The notes beneath the pieces were generated by a model. The model saw only the letters and a list, made by a program, of their open reading frames with translations, ran no database searches and was not told where the DNA came from. A DNA stretch of 64,000 nt from contig NZ_LR732912.1 of the NCBI RefSeq assembly GCF_902506065.1, forward strand, positions 280,529 through 344,528. The letters run 5' to 3'. Position numbers and translations under genes: made by a program. The DNA is from Arthrobacter sp. 9V. GTDB lineage: Bacteria; Actinomycetota; Actinomycetes; Actinomycetales; Micrococcaceae. Positions 47,847 to 54,126 of the stretch are shown one piece after another (position 1 is the stretch's first letter; every line of letters starts with the position of its first letter).

Positions 47847-49303
47847 CAGTCAAACCTTTCGTAGTGGAGTTGTCCTGCAGGTACCCCAGCTGCCTGGACG
47901 TCCCGGATCACGGAGGCGGCCCACGCGGACGGGCCGCAAATGTAGACGTCGGCATCTGCGATGCCTGGAGCGTAGGAGCTGACGGTGAACCCGGCCTGAA
48001 CTGCCTCGCGGGGAAGCCACGCAAGGTTTCCGGAGGACCGAGGACCTGTCAGATGGAAGAGGGTGACGCCCCGCGCCTGGCAAAGGGCCATGATTTCCTG
48101 CCCGAGGAAGATCTCGGACTCGTTGTGACCGCGCAGGAGGACCGTGGCGTTGCCGGGCTCGAAGGGGGTCGATTCGAGCAGTGACCGCAGAGGAGTGATA
48201 CCGATGCCTGCGCCAATCATCACCACGCTGTTACGGGACCTGGCGGCTGTACTGAACAATCCGTACGGCCCTTCAATGGCTACTTTGGTCCCGGGCCTGA
48301 TATGGGCCAGGCGTGCCGAGCCGTCACCCAGATTCCGCACGGTGATCCGCAGTTTCCCCCGGCCTGGTGCCGTGGCTGCAACCGGTTCAGCGGAAAGGCT
48401 GAAGGGATGGGCATGCCACCATTGGCCGGGTGCCAGGAACCTCCAGATGAAGAACCTGCCTCCACTGCCGGCCAGCCGTTCCAGGTGGAGCCCGGTCATC
48501 TCGATGCTGAACACGTCCGGTGCCACCCGAACCACACGACTGACGGTGAGTCGGTGCCGAAAGCTCGCCGCGACAGGCAGGCACACCCTATAAAAAAGGA
48601 GCGCCGCACCCGTTCCCACGCAGAGCACCAGCCAATACCAACGCTGCCAGGTACCTTCCGCGAAGAGCCCGCCCACGCTGAACTGATGGGGAATGGCCGT
48701 TCCCACAGCGGCGTAGGTCATCAGGTGTACCGCGTACCAGAATTCGTACGGAAACTTACGGCGGACCGCAACCAGCGACGAAACCACCACGGCAACGAAC
48801 AACGCCATGGACACGAAAGCCAGCCACATGTCCGGAACGTTGGTCCACAGCGAAACCGACTCACTGACGGGGTCCAAACCCTCCGCGGCACCATAGCCGA
48901 TTGCAATCAGGACGCCGTGGGCCAGGAGTAAGTAAAGCGCCGGCTTGCCCAGTTTCTTATGGATTTCCAGCGCACGGTCATGGCCAATGGCGTTGTCAAC
49001 CAACGTAATGCGTGCCGCCAGCAACAGCATCAGCAGCACAAGGTCCATGCCCACCAAGCCAGCCACTATCCCCAAAGCCGTCATGGTGCCGGCGAATGAG
49101 GAAAACCCGGCGGAACCGCCGTCGGCCAGCCACAATGCCACGGCCGCAACAGGTGACAACCACGCGAAGAAGCCCAGAACGTCGGCCCGGACCAGCCGCC
49201 GTCGTGCTTGCGGACGGAAGCGTTCGACGCCGGATGGCCGCTTGGGTGCCGCCCGCGCCGGACTGCTTTTCACCGGAGTATCAGGATTCATCAACGAGGT
49301 CAT
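47843..49303 (-). CDS. Ferric-reductase-like transmembrane NAD(P)H:flavin oxidoreductase
   Basis: 486 residues. Six membrane segments with paired His residues (EIHKKLGKPALYLLLAHG; YAVHLMTYAAVGTAIPHQF) typical of ferric-reductase-like haem cores, then a cytoplasmic FAD domain (WHAHPFSLSAEP) and NAD(P) domain (IGAGIGITPLRSLLE; VYICGPSAW). It would move electrons from NAD(P)H across the membrane, probably to the FMN protein encoded next. A second in-frame ATG at 49291 is possible. Confidence 0.88.
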   Translation of the reverse strand: MTSLMNPDTPVKSSPARAAPKRPSGVERFRPQARRRLVRADVLGFFAWLSPVAAVALWLADGGSAGFSSFAGTMTALGIVAGLVGMDLVLLMLLLAARITLVDNAIGHDRALEIHKKLGKPALYLLLAHGVLIAIGYGAAEGLDPVSESVSLWTNVPDMWLAFVSMALFVAVVVSSLVAVRRKFPYEFWYAVHLMTYAAVGTAIPHQFSVGGLFAEGTWQRWYWLVLCVGTGAALLFYRVCLPVAASFRHRLTVSRVVRVAPDVFSIEMTGLHLERLAGSGGRFFIWRFLAPGQWWHAHPFSLSAEPVAATAPGRGKLRITVRNLGDGSARLAHIRPGTKVAIEGPYGLFSTAARSRNSVVMIGAGIGITPLRSLLESTPFEPGNATVLLRGHNESEIFLGQEIMALCQARGVTLFHLTGPRSSGNLAWLPREAVQAGFTVSSYAPGIADADVYICGPSAWAASVIRDVQAAGVPAGQLHYERFDW

Positions 49304-49455
49304 GACTCAAGACTCGCCAAGCTTCCTTTCGTTCTGCTGTGAAAGAGCTTTCGAGGGCGTATGATGCCGGATTGGTCTTAATTTGGCCTGACCCGTAGAA
49401 TAGTTAGGCGCTAGGTAGTGCGGTTCGTGTGCAATTGCTCCGGTTGGTGGTGACT

Positions 49456-49470
49456 GTCAGTTTTACTGAC
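49456..49470. promoter_or_regulatory. Inverted repeat 1 upstream of rpmB (Zur-box-like)
   Basis: GTCAGT-TTT-ACTGAC, perfect six-base arms with a three-base centre. The size and A/T centre resemble Zur or Fur operators. Confidence 0.45.
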
Positions 49471-49543
49471 GTCCCGGTGGCCGGTAGTTAGGGGCTCAAG
49501 TTGCGTGCATTCCTGTATTCGCCCGGTATCCCAGGATCTGTTC

Positions 49544-49558
49544 CAGTGATTTTCACTG
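49544..49558. promoter_or_regulatory. Inverted repeat 2 upstream of rpmB (Zur-box-like)
   Basis: CAGTGA-TTT-TCACTG, perfect arms with the same TTT centre as the first repeat, 88 bases downstream of it. Two similar sites before cysteine-poor ribosomal paralogs fit zinc control, but this is inference. Confidence 0.45.
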
Positions 49559-49699
49559 CCCGGTCCTGAGGCCAACCTTCTTCGCCGCAGTTGCTGCGGA
49601 AACTACCGAAATGGTTTGGACCCGGATGCGGACGCTGCCTGTCGCACGGCAACGCAGGAACATCTGCACGCCGTTACATTCAATCTTTGGAGGAGAGTC

Positions 49700-49936
49700 A
49701 TGGCAGCACACTGCCAAGTGACCGGAGCCGAGCCGGGCTTTGGACACAGCATTTCGCACTCGCACCGTCGCAACAAGCGTCGGTTCGATCCGAACATTCA
49801 GAAGAAGCGCTACTGGGTTCCGTCCCTGCGCCGTAACGTCACGCTGACCCTGTCAGCCCGTGGCATCAAGACAATCGACGTACGCGGCATCGACTCAGTC
49901 GTTGCTGACATCCTGGCACGAGGAGTAAAGCTCTAA
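49700..49936 (+). CDS. rpmB: Ribosomal protein L28 (zinc-independent form)
   Basis: 78 residues: [14 protein letters not shown] then [16 protein letters not shown] and [14 protein letters not shown]. It has only one Cys where zinc-binding L28 has paired CxxC motifs, so it is the C-minus form. GGAGGAGAG precedes the ATG. Its stop overlaps rpmG by one base. Such paralogs in actinobacteria replace zinc-containing versions in zinc starvation. Confidence 0.9.
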   Translation: MAAHCQVTGAEPGFGHSISHSHRRNKRRFDPNIQKKRYWVPSLRRNVTLTLSARGIKTIDVRGIDSVVADILARGVKL

Positions 49937-50103
49937 TGGCAAAGGACAAGGACGTACGTCCGATCATCAAGCTGAAGTCCACTGCGGGCACCGGATACAC
50001 CTACGTAACCCGTAAGAACCGTCGTAACGATCCTGACCGTCTGGTCTTGAAGAAGTACGACCCCAAGATCCGCCAGCACGTCGAATTCCGAGAGGAGCGC
50101 TAA
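49936..50103 (+). CDS. rpmG: Ribosomal protein L33 (zinc-independent form)
   Basis: 55 residues: [32 protein letters not shown] and [16 protein letters not shown]. There are no Cys residues, so it is the C-minus form. Its start overlaps the rpmB stop (TAATG). Middle gene of the rpmB-rpmG-rpsN operon. Confidence 0.93.
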   Translation: MAKDKDVRPIIKLKSTAGTGYTYVTRKNRRNDPDRLVLKKYDPKIRQHVEFREER

Positions 50104-50107
50104 ACAC

Positions 50108-50413
50108 ATGGCAAAGAAGTCAAAGATTGCTCGCAACGAGCAGCGCAAGGTCATTGTTGAGCGTTACGCTGCAAAGCGTCTCGAGCTGAAGAAGACCCTG
50201 GTTGACCCCAACGCGACTGACGAAGCACGCGAAGCTGCACGCCTCGGCCTGCAGAAGCTGCCCCGCAACGCCTCCCCGATCCGTCTGCGTAACCGCGACC
50301 AGATCGACGGCCGTCCCCGCGGCACGCTCCAGAAGTTCGGTATCTCCCGTGTTCGCTTCCGCGACATGGCGCACCGTGGTGAGCTCCCGGGCATCACCAA
50401 GTCTTCCTGGTAA
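50108..50413 (+). CDS. rpsN: Ribosomal protein S14 (long, zinc-independent form)
   Basis: 101 residues, the long S14 lacking the CxxC-CxxC motif of the 61-residue zinc form: [19 protein letters not shown], then [20 protein letters not shown] and the conserved end [18 protein letters not shown]. Third gene of the operon, four bases after rpmG. Confidence 0.94.
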   Translation: MAKKSKIARNEQRKVIVERYAAKRLELKKTLVDPNATDEAREAARLGLQKLPRNASPIRLRNRDQIDGRPRGTLQKFGISRVRFRDMAHRGELPGITKSSW

Positions 50414-50427
50414 TCACGAAGCTCTGA

Positions 50428-50463
50428 AAGGGCCGGCAACCGTTATGGTTGCCGGCCCTTTTT
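50428..50463 (+). terminator. Intrinsic terminator of the rpmB-rpmG-rpsN operon
   Basis: AAAGGGCCGGCAACC and GGTTGCCGGCCCTTT are exact reverse complements around five bases, followed by TTTTGTGTTTT. Confidence 0.9.
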
Positions 50464-50522
50464 GTGTTTTAACGTGATTGCTGGGCCGGCGATAATCCCG
50501 GCCTGATGCGGGTGGCTGTGGT

Positions 50523-50594
50523 GGGGCGGCGGTCATCCTCGGCGCGCTCGGTCGTTCCTCCTTTGGACGCGCGCTGCCGGATGACCGCCGCCCC
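50523..50594. repeat. Long inverted repeat preceding the 32-bp array, locus B
   Basis: GGGGCGGCGGTCATCC (50523-50538) and GGATGACCGCCGCCCC (50579-50594) are perfect 16-bp reverse complements. The loop contains a GCGCG-rich inner stem. It ends five bases before the 32-bp array. Confidence 0.85.
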
Positions 50595-50598
50595 TTCC

Positions 50599-50726
50599 GA
50601 TGCTCGCTCACATCCCTCGGGTTTCAACTCGACGCTCGTGCAGGTCCCTCGGGTTTGGGCTGGACGCTCGTGCAGGTCCCTCGGGTTTGGGCTGGACGCT
50701 CGTGCAGGTCCCTCGGGTTTGAGTGA
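50599..50726 (+). repeat. 32-bp tandem repeat array, locus B (four units)
   Basis: Units start at 50599, 50631, 50663 and 50695, exactly 32 bp each and without spacers. Core GACGCTCGTGCA then GTCCCTCGGGTTT, matching the array at 43759-43936 in period and sequence. Confidence 0.9.
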
Positions 50727-51069
50727 ATGTTCGACGGCGGTAGCTGGCTCGGAGTCTTAGCGCGGACATGGAAGGTCTTTTCTTATGTGACGGGCTTCAC
50801 TGGCGTTGTTTTCGCGGCCTTTTGGCTGGTTTGAGTCTTTACTTGTGCCTTTTGGCCCGGACTGGCGGGGTTTTTGGATGGTGTTGGGGTCGATTTGTGC
50901 CCGGGCTTGGGGGCGTGTAATGTCTTCTGAGTCGCCGCGAGTGAGACAGCCTGGAGCTGAGAACCGCGGAGGCCAACCCCCTTGATAACAGCCTGAAAAT
51001 GGCACGCTTCTGAGCGTGCCTGCGTCGGGTGGGGCCGAAATCTCGATCGGAAATCGCGGAAACGCTGAT
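50727..51069. other. Upstream region of the collapsed rRNA operon
   Basis: No protein gene is supported; a minus-strand open frame across it has no ribosome-binding site or family. It contains a possible promoter, TTGTGC (50895-50900), 17 bases, TAATGT (50918-50923), and a perfect hairpin GGCACGC/GCGTGCC at 51001-51020. Confidence 0.45.
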
Positions 51070-51098
51070 TTGCAAAGATCTGGTTGTTCGGGTAAGTT
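51070..51098 (+). promoter_or_regulatory. rRNA operon promoter (proximal)
   Basis: TTGCAA (51070-51075), a 17-base spacer and TAAGTT (51093-51098). Together with the candidate at 50895-50923 it gives the tandem promoter layout usual for rRNA operons. Downstream leader sequence (GTTGCTCCGGAGCGATCC) is of the kind found before 16S genes in Arthrobacter relatives. Confidence 0.55.
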
Positions 51099-51159
51099 TG
51101 AAAAGTTGCTCCGGAGCGATCCTGCCTCTTGTTGGGGGTTGGTGGTGCCGGGTGTGTCT

Positions 51160-51190
51160 GTTGTTTGAGAACTCAATAGTGTGCCAAGTT
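51160..51190 (+). promoter_or_regulatory. rRNA antitermination (boxA-type) leader
   Basis: TGTTTGAGAACTCAATAGTG is the conserved actinobacterial nut/boxA region found both before 16S and in the 16S-23S spacer. Here it precedes only a 23S fragment. Confidence 0.6.
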
Positions 51191-51284
51191 TGTTGATACC
51201 GATTGTTTTATCAATTGGTTGAAATTATGGCCAGTACTGTCATGCACCCCCGTGTGTGGTGGTCTGGTTTTCAGCTGGTTTCGA

Positions 51285-51360
51285 TGGGTTGATAGGCCGG
51301 ATGTGGAAGCGAGGACTAAAGACTCGTGAAGCTGACCGGTACTAATAGGCCAACAACTTA
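51285..51360 (+). rRNA. 23S rRNA 3'-terminal fragment (truncated)
   Basis: About 75 bases matching the conserved 23S 3' end: GGTTGATAGGCCGGATGTGG through GACCGGTACTAATAGGC. The preceding sequence is spacer, not 23S, so at least 3 kb of gene is absent. Flanking GTGTGTGGTG (51252-51261) and CACCACACA (51361-51369) can still pair as the pre-23S processing stem. Confidence 0.85.
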
Positions 51361-51506
51361 CACCACACAACACACTGCACGCGTCCACTATGTGGTTCCC
51401 GAACAACAACCAGAAATGTTCACGGGAACCAACAACTACATAACAACACCACAGTTGTAACAGTCTTCCCACCCCACGGCCACAAACCGTAGGGACGGGT
51501 AACAGA
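51361..51506 (+). other. 23S-5S intergenic spacer
   Basis: Transcribed spacer containing the distal side of the processing stem and a GTGTTC-like inverted segment; no tRNA gene seen. Confidence 0.5.
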
Positions 51507-51623
51507 GTTACGGCGGTCATAGCGTGGGGGAAACGCCCGGTCCCATTCCGAACCCGGAAGCTAAGACCCACAGCGCCGATGGTACTGCACCCGGGAGGGT
51601 GTGGGAGAGTAGGACACCGCCGG
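51507..51623 (+). rRNA. rrf: 5S ribosomal RNA
   Basis: A complete 5S sequence: GTTACGGCGGTCATAGCG at the 5' end, the loop B/C stretch GGTCCCATTCCGAACCC, GAAGCTAAGACC, and a 3' end GGACACCGCCGGACAAC-like segment that pairs with the 5' strand. About 117 bases. Transcribed from the promoter of the collapsed operon. Confidence 0.95.
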
Positions 51624-51636
51624 ACAACCATTAAAA

Positions 51637-51670
51637 CGGGAAGCCCCGACCACACGGTCGGGGCTCCCCG
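51637..51670 (+). terminator. Intrinsic terminator after 5S rRNA
   Basis: GGGAAGCCCCGAC and GTCGGGGCTCCCC form a strong hairpin with one bulge, directly after the 5S gene. Confidence 0.85.
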
Positions 51671-51693
51671 CATTTAACAACCAAACCGCCGAG

Positions 51694-52707
51694 TCAGCGC
51701 CAGAACTCCCTGAGTGGATCGGCCAGTTCCCTGCCCTGATCGAAACCTGCCTGGGCAGCTGCCGGCCGTAACGAGAGATCCATCGCATTGGTGCCGAACA
51801 GGTGCTCGGCTTCGCTGTCCGGGAAGATCGTCTCAACCCGGCTGCCACTGCGACGCAACTCATCTACTTGCGCCTTCAGATGCATGCCCCACTCCGCCGG
51901 CGTCCTGGTCCTGCCCCCAAAAGGTGACAGCACCAGCACTCGGCTGTACCCGGCCGCGAGGTCGGCATTATCGGCGTTGGTCCGGTAGCCGCCGTCGATA
52001 TAGTGATGGCTACCTACGGCGTATGCAAAGCCACTTGCACAGCTGGCTGCCACAGCGTCCACCAGCTCCACTCCGCTGCTGCGGTCGAGAACCACCGGTT
52101 CACCGGTGCGAGCATTAACCGCGGTGAGGAGCACCAGCCGTTCCGGCCACTCCTGTTGCGGCAGCCGTGCTGCGACGGTGGCGCGCCATCGTTCGCTGGC
52201 GCCTTCCATTGCTGCGGCCATGTCCATTGCTGCAGCACCCATGCGGCGTCGCATATCGGCCATGTCCGTAGAGGCCTTCAAAATGTTGCCGGTTCGTTCC
52301 ATATGGTCGGTCACAGTGCGGGCTCCGTTGTGTCCGCCCGAGTTCCTGGCAGGAGCGGCTCGGCGGGAATCCACCCCGGCGGGTTTCTGCGGGACGGCGG
52401 CAAGTACGGCATCCAAGAGCTCGGCGGGGGTTGCCCCCGCCAACTGAGCCGCCGCCGTCGAGCCGGCGGACGTGCCAACGGTGAGATCGGCAGCTGTCAC
52501 GTCCAAGCCGGCGTCGAAAAGGCCGGCGACGACGCCGATCAGCCACGCATTGCCTGTTGACCCGCCGCCGCCGAGGATCAACGCCCGCTGGCCGGTGGGC
52601 ACCCTGTGTGAGGCGTCAATGGCTGGTTGGGGCTGAAGATCCGACAGGTTGGAACCGGGCCGTGTAGATGGCCCGGTGAAGTGTGAAGAAGATGGTGTGT
52701 TGTTCAT
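51694..52707 (-). CDS. Patatin-like phospholipase
   Basis: 337 residues. Patatin motifs: oxyanion loop ALILGGGGSTGNAWLIG, nucleophile G-x-S-x-G as VGTSAGST, and the dyad Asp in YIDGGYRTNAD. It should hydrolyse acyl esters of lipids in the cytoplasm or at the inner membrane face. AAAGG lies nine bases before the ATG. A short open frame with a strong ribosome-binding site precedes it and may act as a leader. Confidence 0.9.
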   Translation of the reverse strand: MNNTPSSSHFTGPSTRPGSNLSDLQPQPAIDASHRVPTGQRALILGGGGSTGNAWLIGVVAGLFDAGLDVTAADLTVGTSAGSTAAAQLAGATPAELLDAVLAAVPQKPAGVDSRRAAPARNSGGHNGARTVTDHMERTGNILKASTDMADMRRRMGAAAMDMAAAMEGASERWRATVAARLPQQEWPERLVLLTAVNARTGEPVVLDRSSGVELVDAVAASCASGFAYAVGSHHYIDGGYRTNADNADLAAGYSRVLVLSPFGGRTRTPAEWGMHLKAQVDELRRSGSRVETIFPDSEAEHLFGTNAMDLSLRPAAAQAGFDQGRELADPLREFWR

Positions 52708-52753
52708 GGGAGTCGCCTTTCGCGAATTGCCTGTTTGGCGCTCCCGGTGGCGG

Positions 52754-52810
52754 CTAACTCAGCCGCGGGATCGTGGACAGGGGAGCGCCCACTGTTGTTA
52801 CTGCGTTCAT
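52754..52810 (-). CDS. Possible 18-residue leader peptide before the patatin gene
   Basis: ATG at 52810 is preceded by AGGAGGTGA, the strongest Shine-Dalgarno sequence in the region, at ideal spacing. The frame reads MNAVTTVGAPLSTIPRLS and stops 46 bases before the patatin ATG. The bases around both starts are alike (GASTCCCATGAAC). Whether it is translated or regulates the next gene is unknown. Confidence 0.4.
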   Translation of the reverse strand: MNAVTTVGAPLSTIPRLS

Positions 52811-52908
52811 GGGACTCACCTCCTGTGGAAAAATCACGATCATCGGAAAGCTATCACTCCCTCGAATCGTGCGCAATGCCACGGGGCGTACACCGGTAGA
52901 GTCCAGGG

Positions 52909-53465
52909 ATGATTCTCACGCGAAACCTTGCATCAGCGGGCGGTGACGCCACCCCGTTCCTCGTGCGCCCACTGGAACATTCGGATGCGTCCGCCCTGGC
53001 TGCTGCTTATGGTCGGAACCGTGAGCACTTGGCACCGTGGGAGCCGGCCCGGCCTGACGAGTTCTTCACCACAGCAGGTCAGGCGGCAGTGATCCAAGGC
53101 AAGCTGAACCTTTACGAACAGAGCATGGAGGTGCCTTGGGTTTTAGCCGCAACGCACGGAATTATCGGGATGATCACGCTCTCCGGAATTGTCCGCGGGC
53201 CCTTCTTGAACGCCAACCTCGGTTATTGGGTGGATGAGTCATGCACAGGCAAGGGCATCGCTTCAGGTGCGTGGCCGCCGTCGTCGATATGGCCACTCAC
53301 GCACTCGGCCTCCATCGGATTCAGGCTGCCACGCTAGTCCACAACGCGGCCTCCCAAACCGTCTTGAAACGATCCGGCTTCGAGAGGATAGGCGTAGCTC
53401 CGTCCTATCTTCAGATAGCGGGGGAGTGGCAGGACCATGTGTTGTTCCAGCGCATACTCTTCTAG
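52909..53465 (+). pseudogene. RimJ/RimL-type GNAT acetyltransferase, frameshifted
   Basis: The first frame (52909 onward) encodes the N-terminal half of a ribosomal-protein-Ala acetyltransferase (FLVRPLEHSDASALAAAY; LGYWVDESCTGKGIAS). After about 53262 the rest continues in the frame beginning 53241: AAVVDMATHALGLHRIQAAT, SQTVLKRSGFERIGV and WQDHVLFQRILF. One inserted base near GGTGCGTGGCC would restore a normal protein of about 185 residues. TAGAGT lies six bases before the ATG. It could be a true pseudogene, a sequencing error or a programmed shift. Confidence 0.8.
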
Positions 53466-53716
53466 AAGCGTGCTCTCCCGGAAGCGGCGAGGGATGGTCA
53501 TAGGTGTGGCCCTTATGCACTCTGCCAACGCCGAAGGGTACGCCAAGGGCGTAAAGCACTCCTAAAAACCCCGAAAATCCGGTGATTTTGGTCAAAAAGG
53601 CGCGGAAACACGCGGAATTTGCTGGCCATGCCAGTCCAAGCTGGTAAGTTTTCGAACAGTGGCTTGCTCGCATTCCGCTTGAAAGCTCAAAAACGTATGA
53701 GTCCAGGAGGACGTAA
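53466..53716. other. Intergenic region upstream of the HU gene
   Basis: No gene seen. AGGAGG (near 53704) is the HU ribosome-binding site; no certain promoter pair was identified. Confidence 0.4.
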
Positions 53717-54004
53717 ATGGCTAAGAACCGTAGTGAACTCGTTGCAGAGGTAGCAGGCAAGGCTGGCACCAGCCAGGCAGCAGTCAACTCCGTGCTCGAT
53801 GCACTGTTCGAAGTTTTCGAGACTTCTGTCGCCGCTGGCGAAAAGATCACCATCCCGGGCTGGCTCGCAGTTGAGCGCACCGACCGTGCAGCTCGCACCG
53901 GCCGCAACCCGCAGACCGGCGAAACCATCCAGATCGCAGCCGGCCACAGCGTCAAGCTGACCGCTGGCTCCAAGCTGAAGGCTGCTGTCGCCAAGAAGAA
54001 GTAA
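53717..54004 (+). CDS. hup: HU family nucleoid DNA-binding protein
   Basis: 95 residues, HU/IHF fold: MAKNRSELVAEVAGKAGTSQ, VFETSVAAGEKITIPGW, the DNA-binding arm RTGRNPQTGETIQIAAGHSVKL and a Lys-rich end. It lacks the long Ala/Lys tail of the mycobacterial HupB, so it is the short HU type. AGGAGG precedes the ATG. It is followed by its own terminator. Confidence 0.95.
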   Translation: MAKNRSELVAEVAGKAGTSQAAVNSVLDALFEVFETSVAAGEKITIPGWLAVERTDRAARTGRNPQTGETIQIAAGHSVKLTAGSKLKAAVAKKK

Positions 54005-54026
54005 TTACTCTTCGGCGAACGCCTTG

Positions 54027-54061
54027 AAGGGACGGCAACCTGCTGGTTGCCGTCCCTTTTG
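54027..54061 (+). terminator. Intrinsic terminator of the HU gene
   Basis: AAGGGACGGCAACC and GGTTGCCGTCCCTT are exact reverse complements around a four-base loop, followed by TTGTTAG. Confidence 0.88.
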
Positions 54062-54126
54062 TTAGTTAATGCACATAGCGCCTCTTTCGATTCGCAGCCC
54101 GGCGGCAGGTAGCGGACAATGGATAA

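Larger units (their letters stand above)
49304..49699. other. Intergenic region with promoter and two inverted repeats upstream of rpmB
   Basis: No gene supported. Contents: TTGGTC (49372-49377), 18 bases, TAGAAT (49396-49401) as a possible promoter; inverted repeats at 49456-49470 and 49544-49558; and the ribosome-binding site GGAGGAGAG just before rpmB. Confidence 0.55.

Noticed and set aside
50757..51176. 139-residue minus-strand protein
   Set aside because: It lies across rRNA promoter and leader DNA and has no ribosome-binding site or family.
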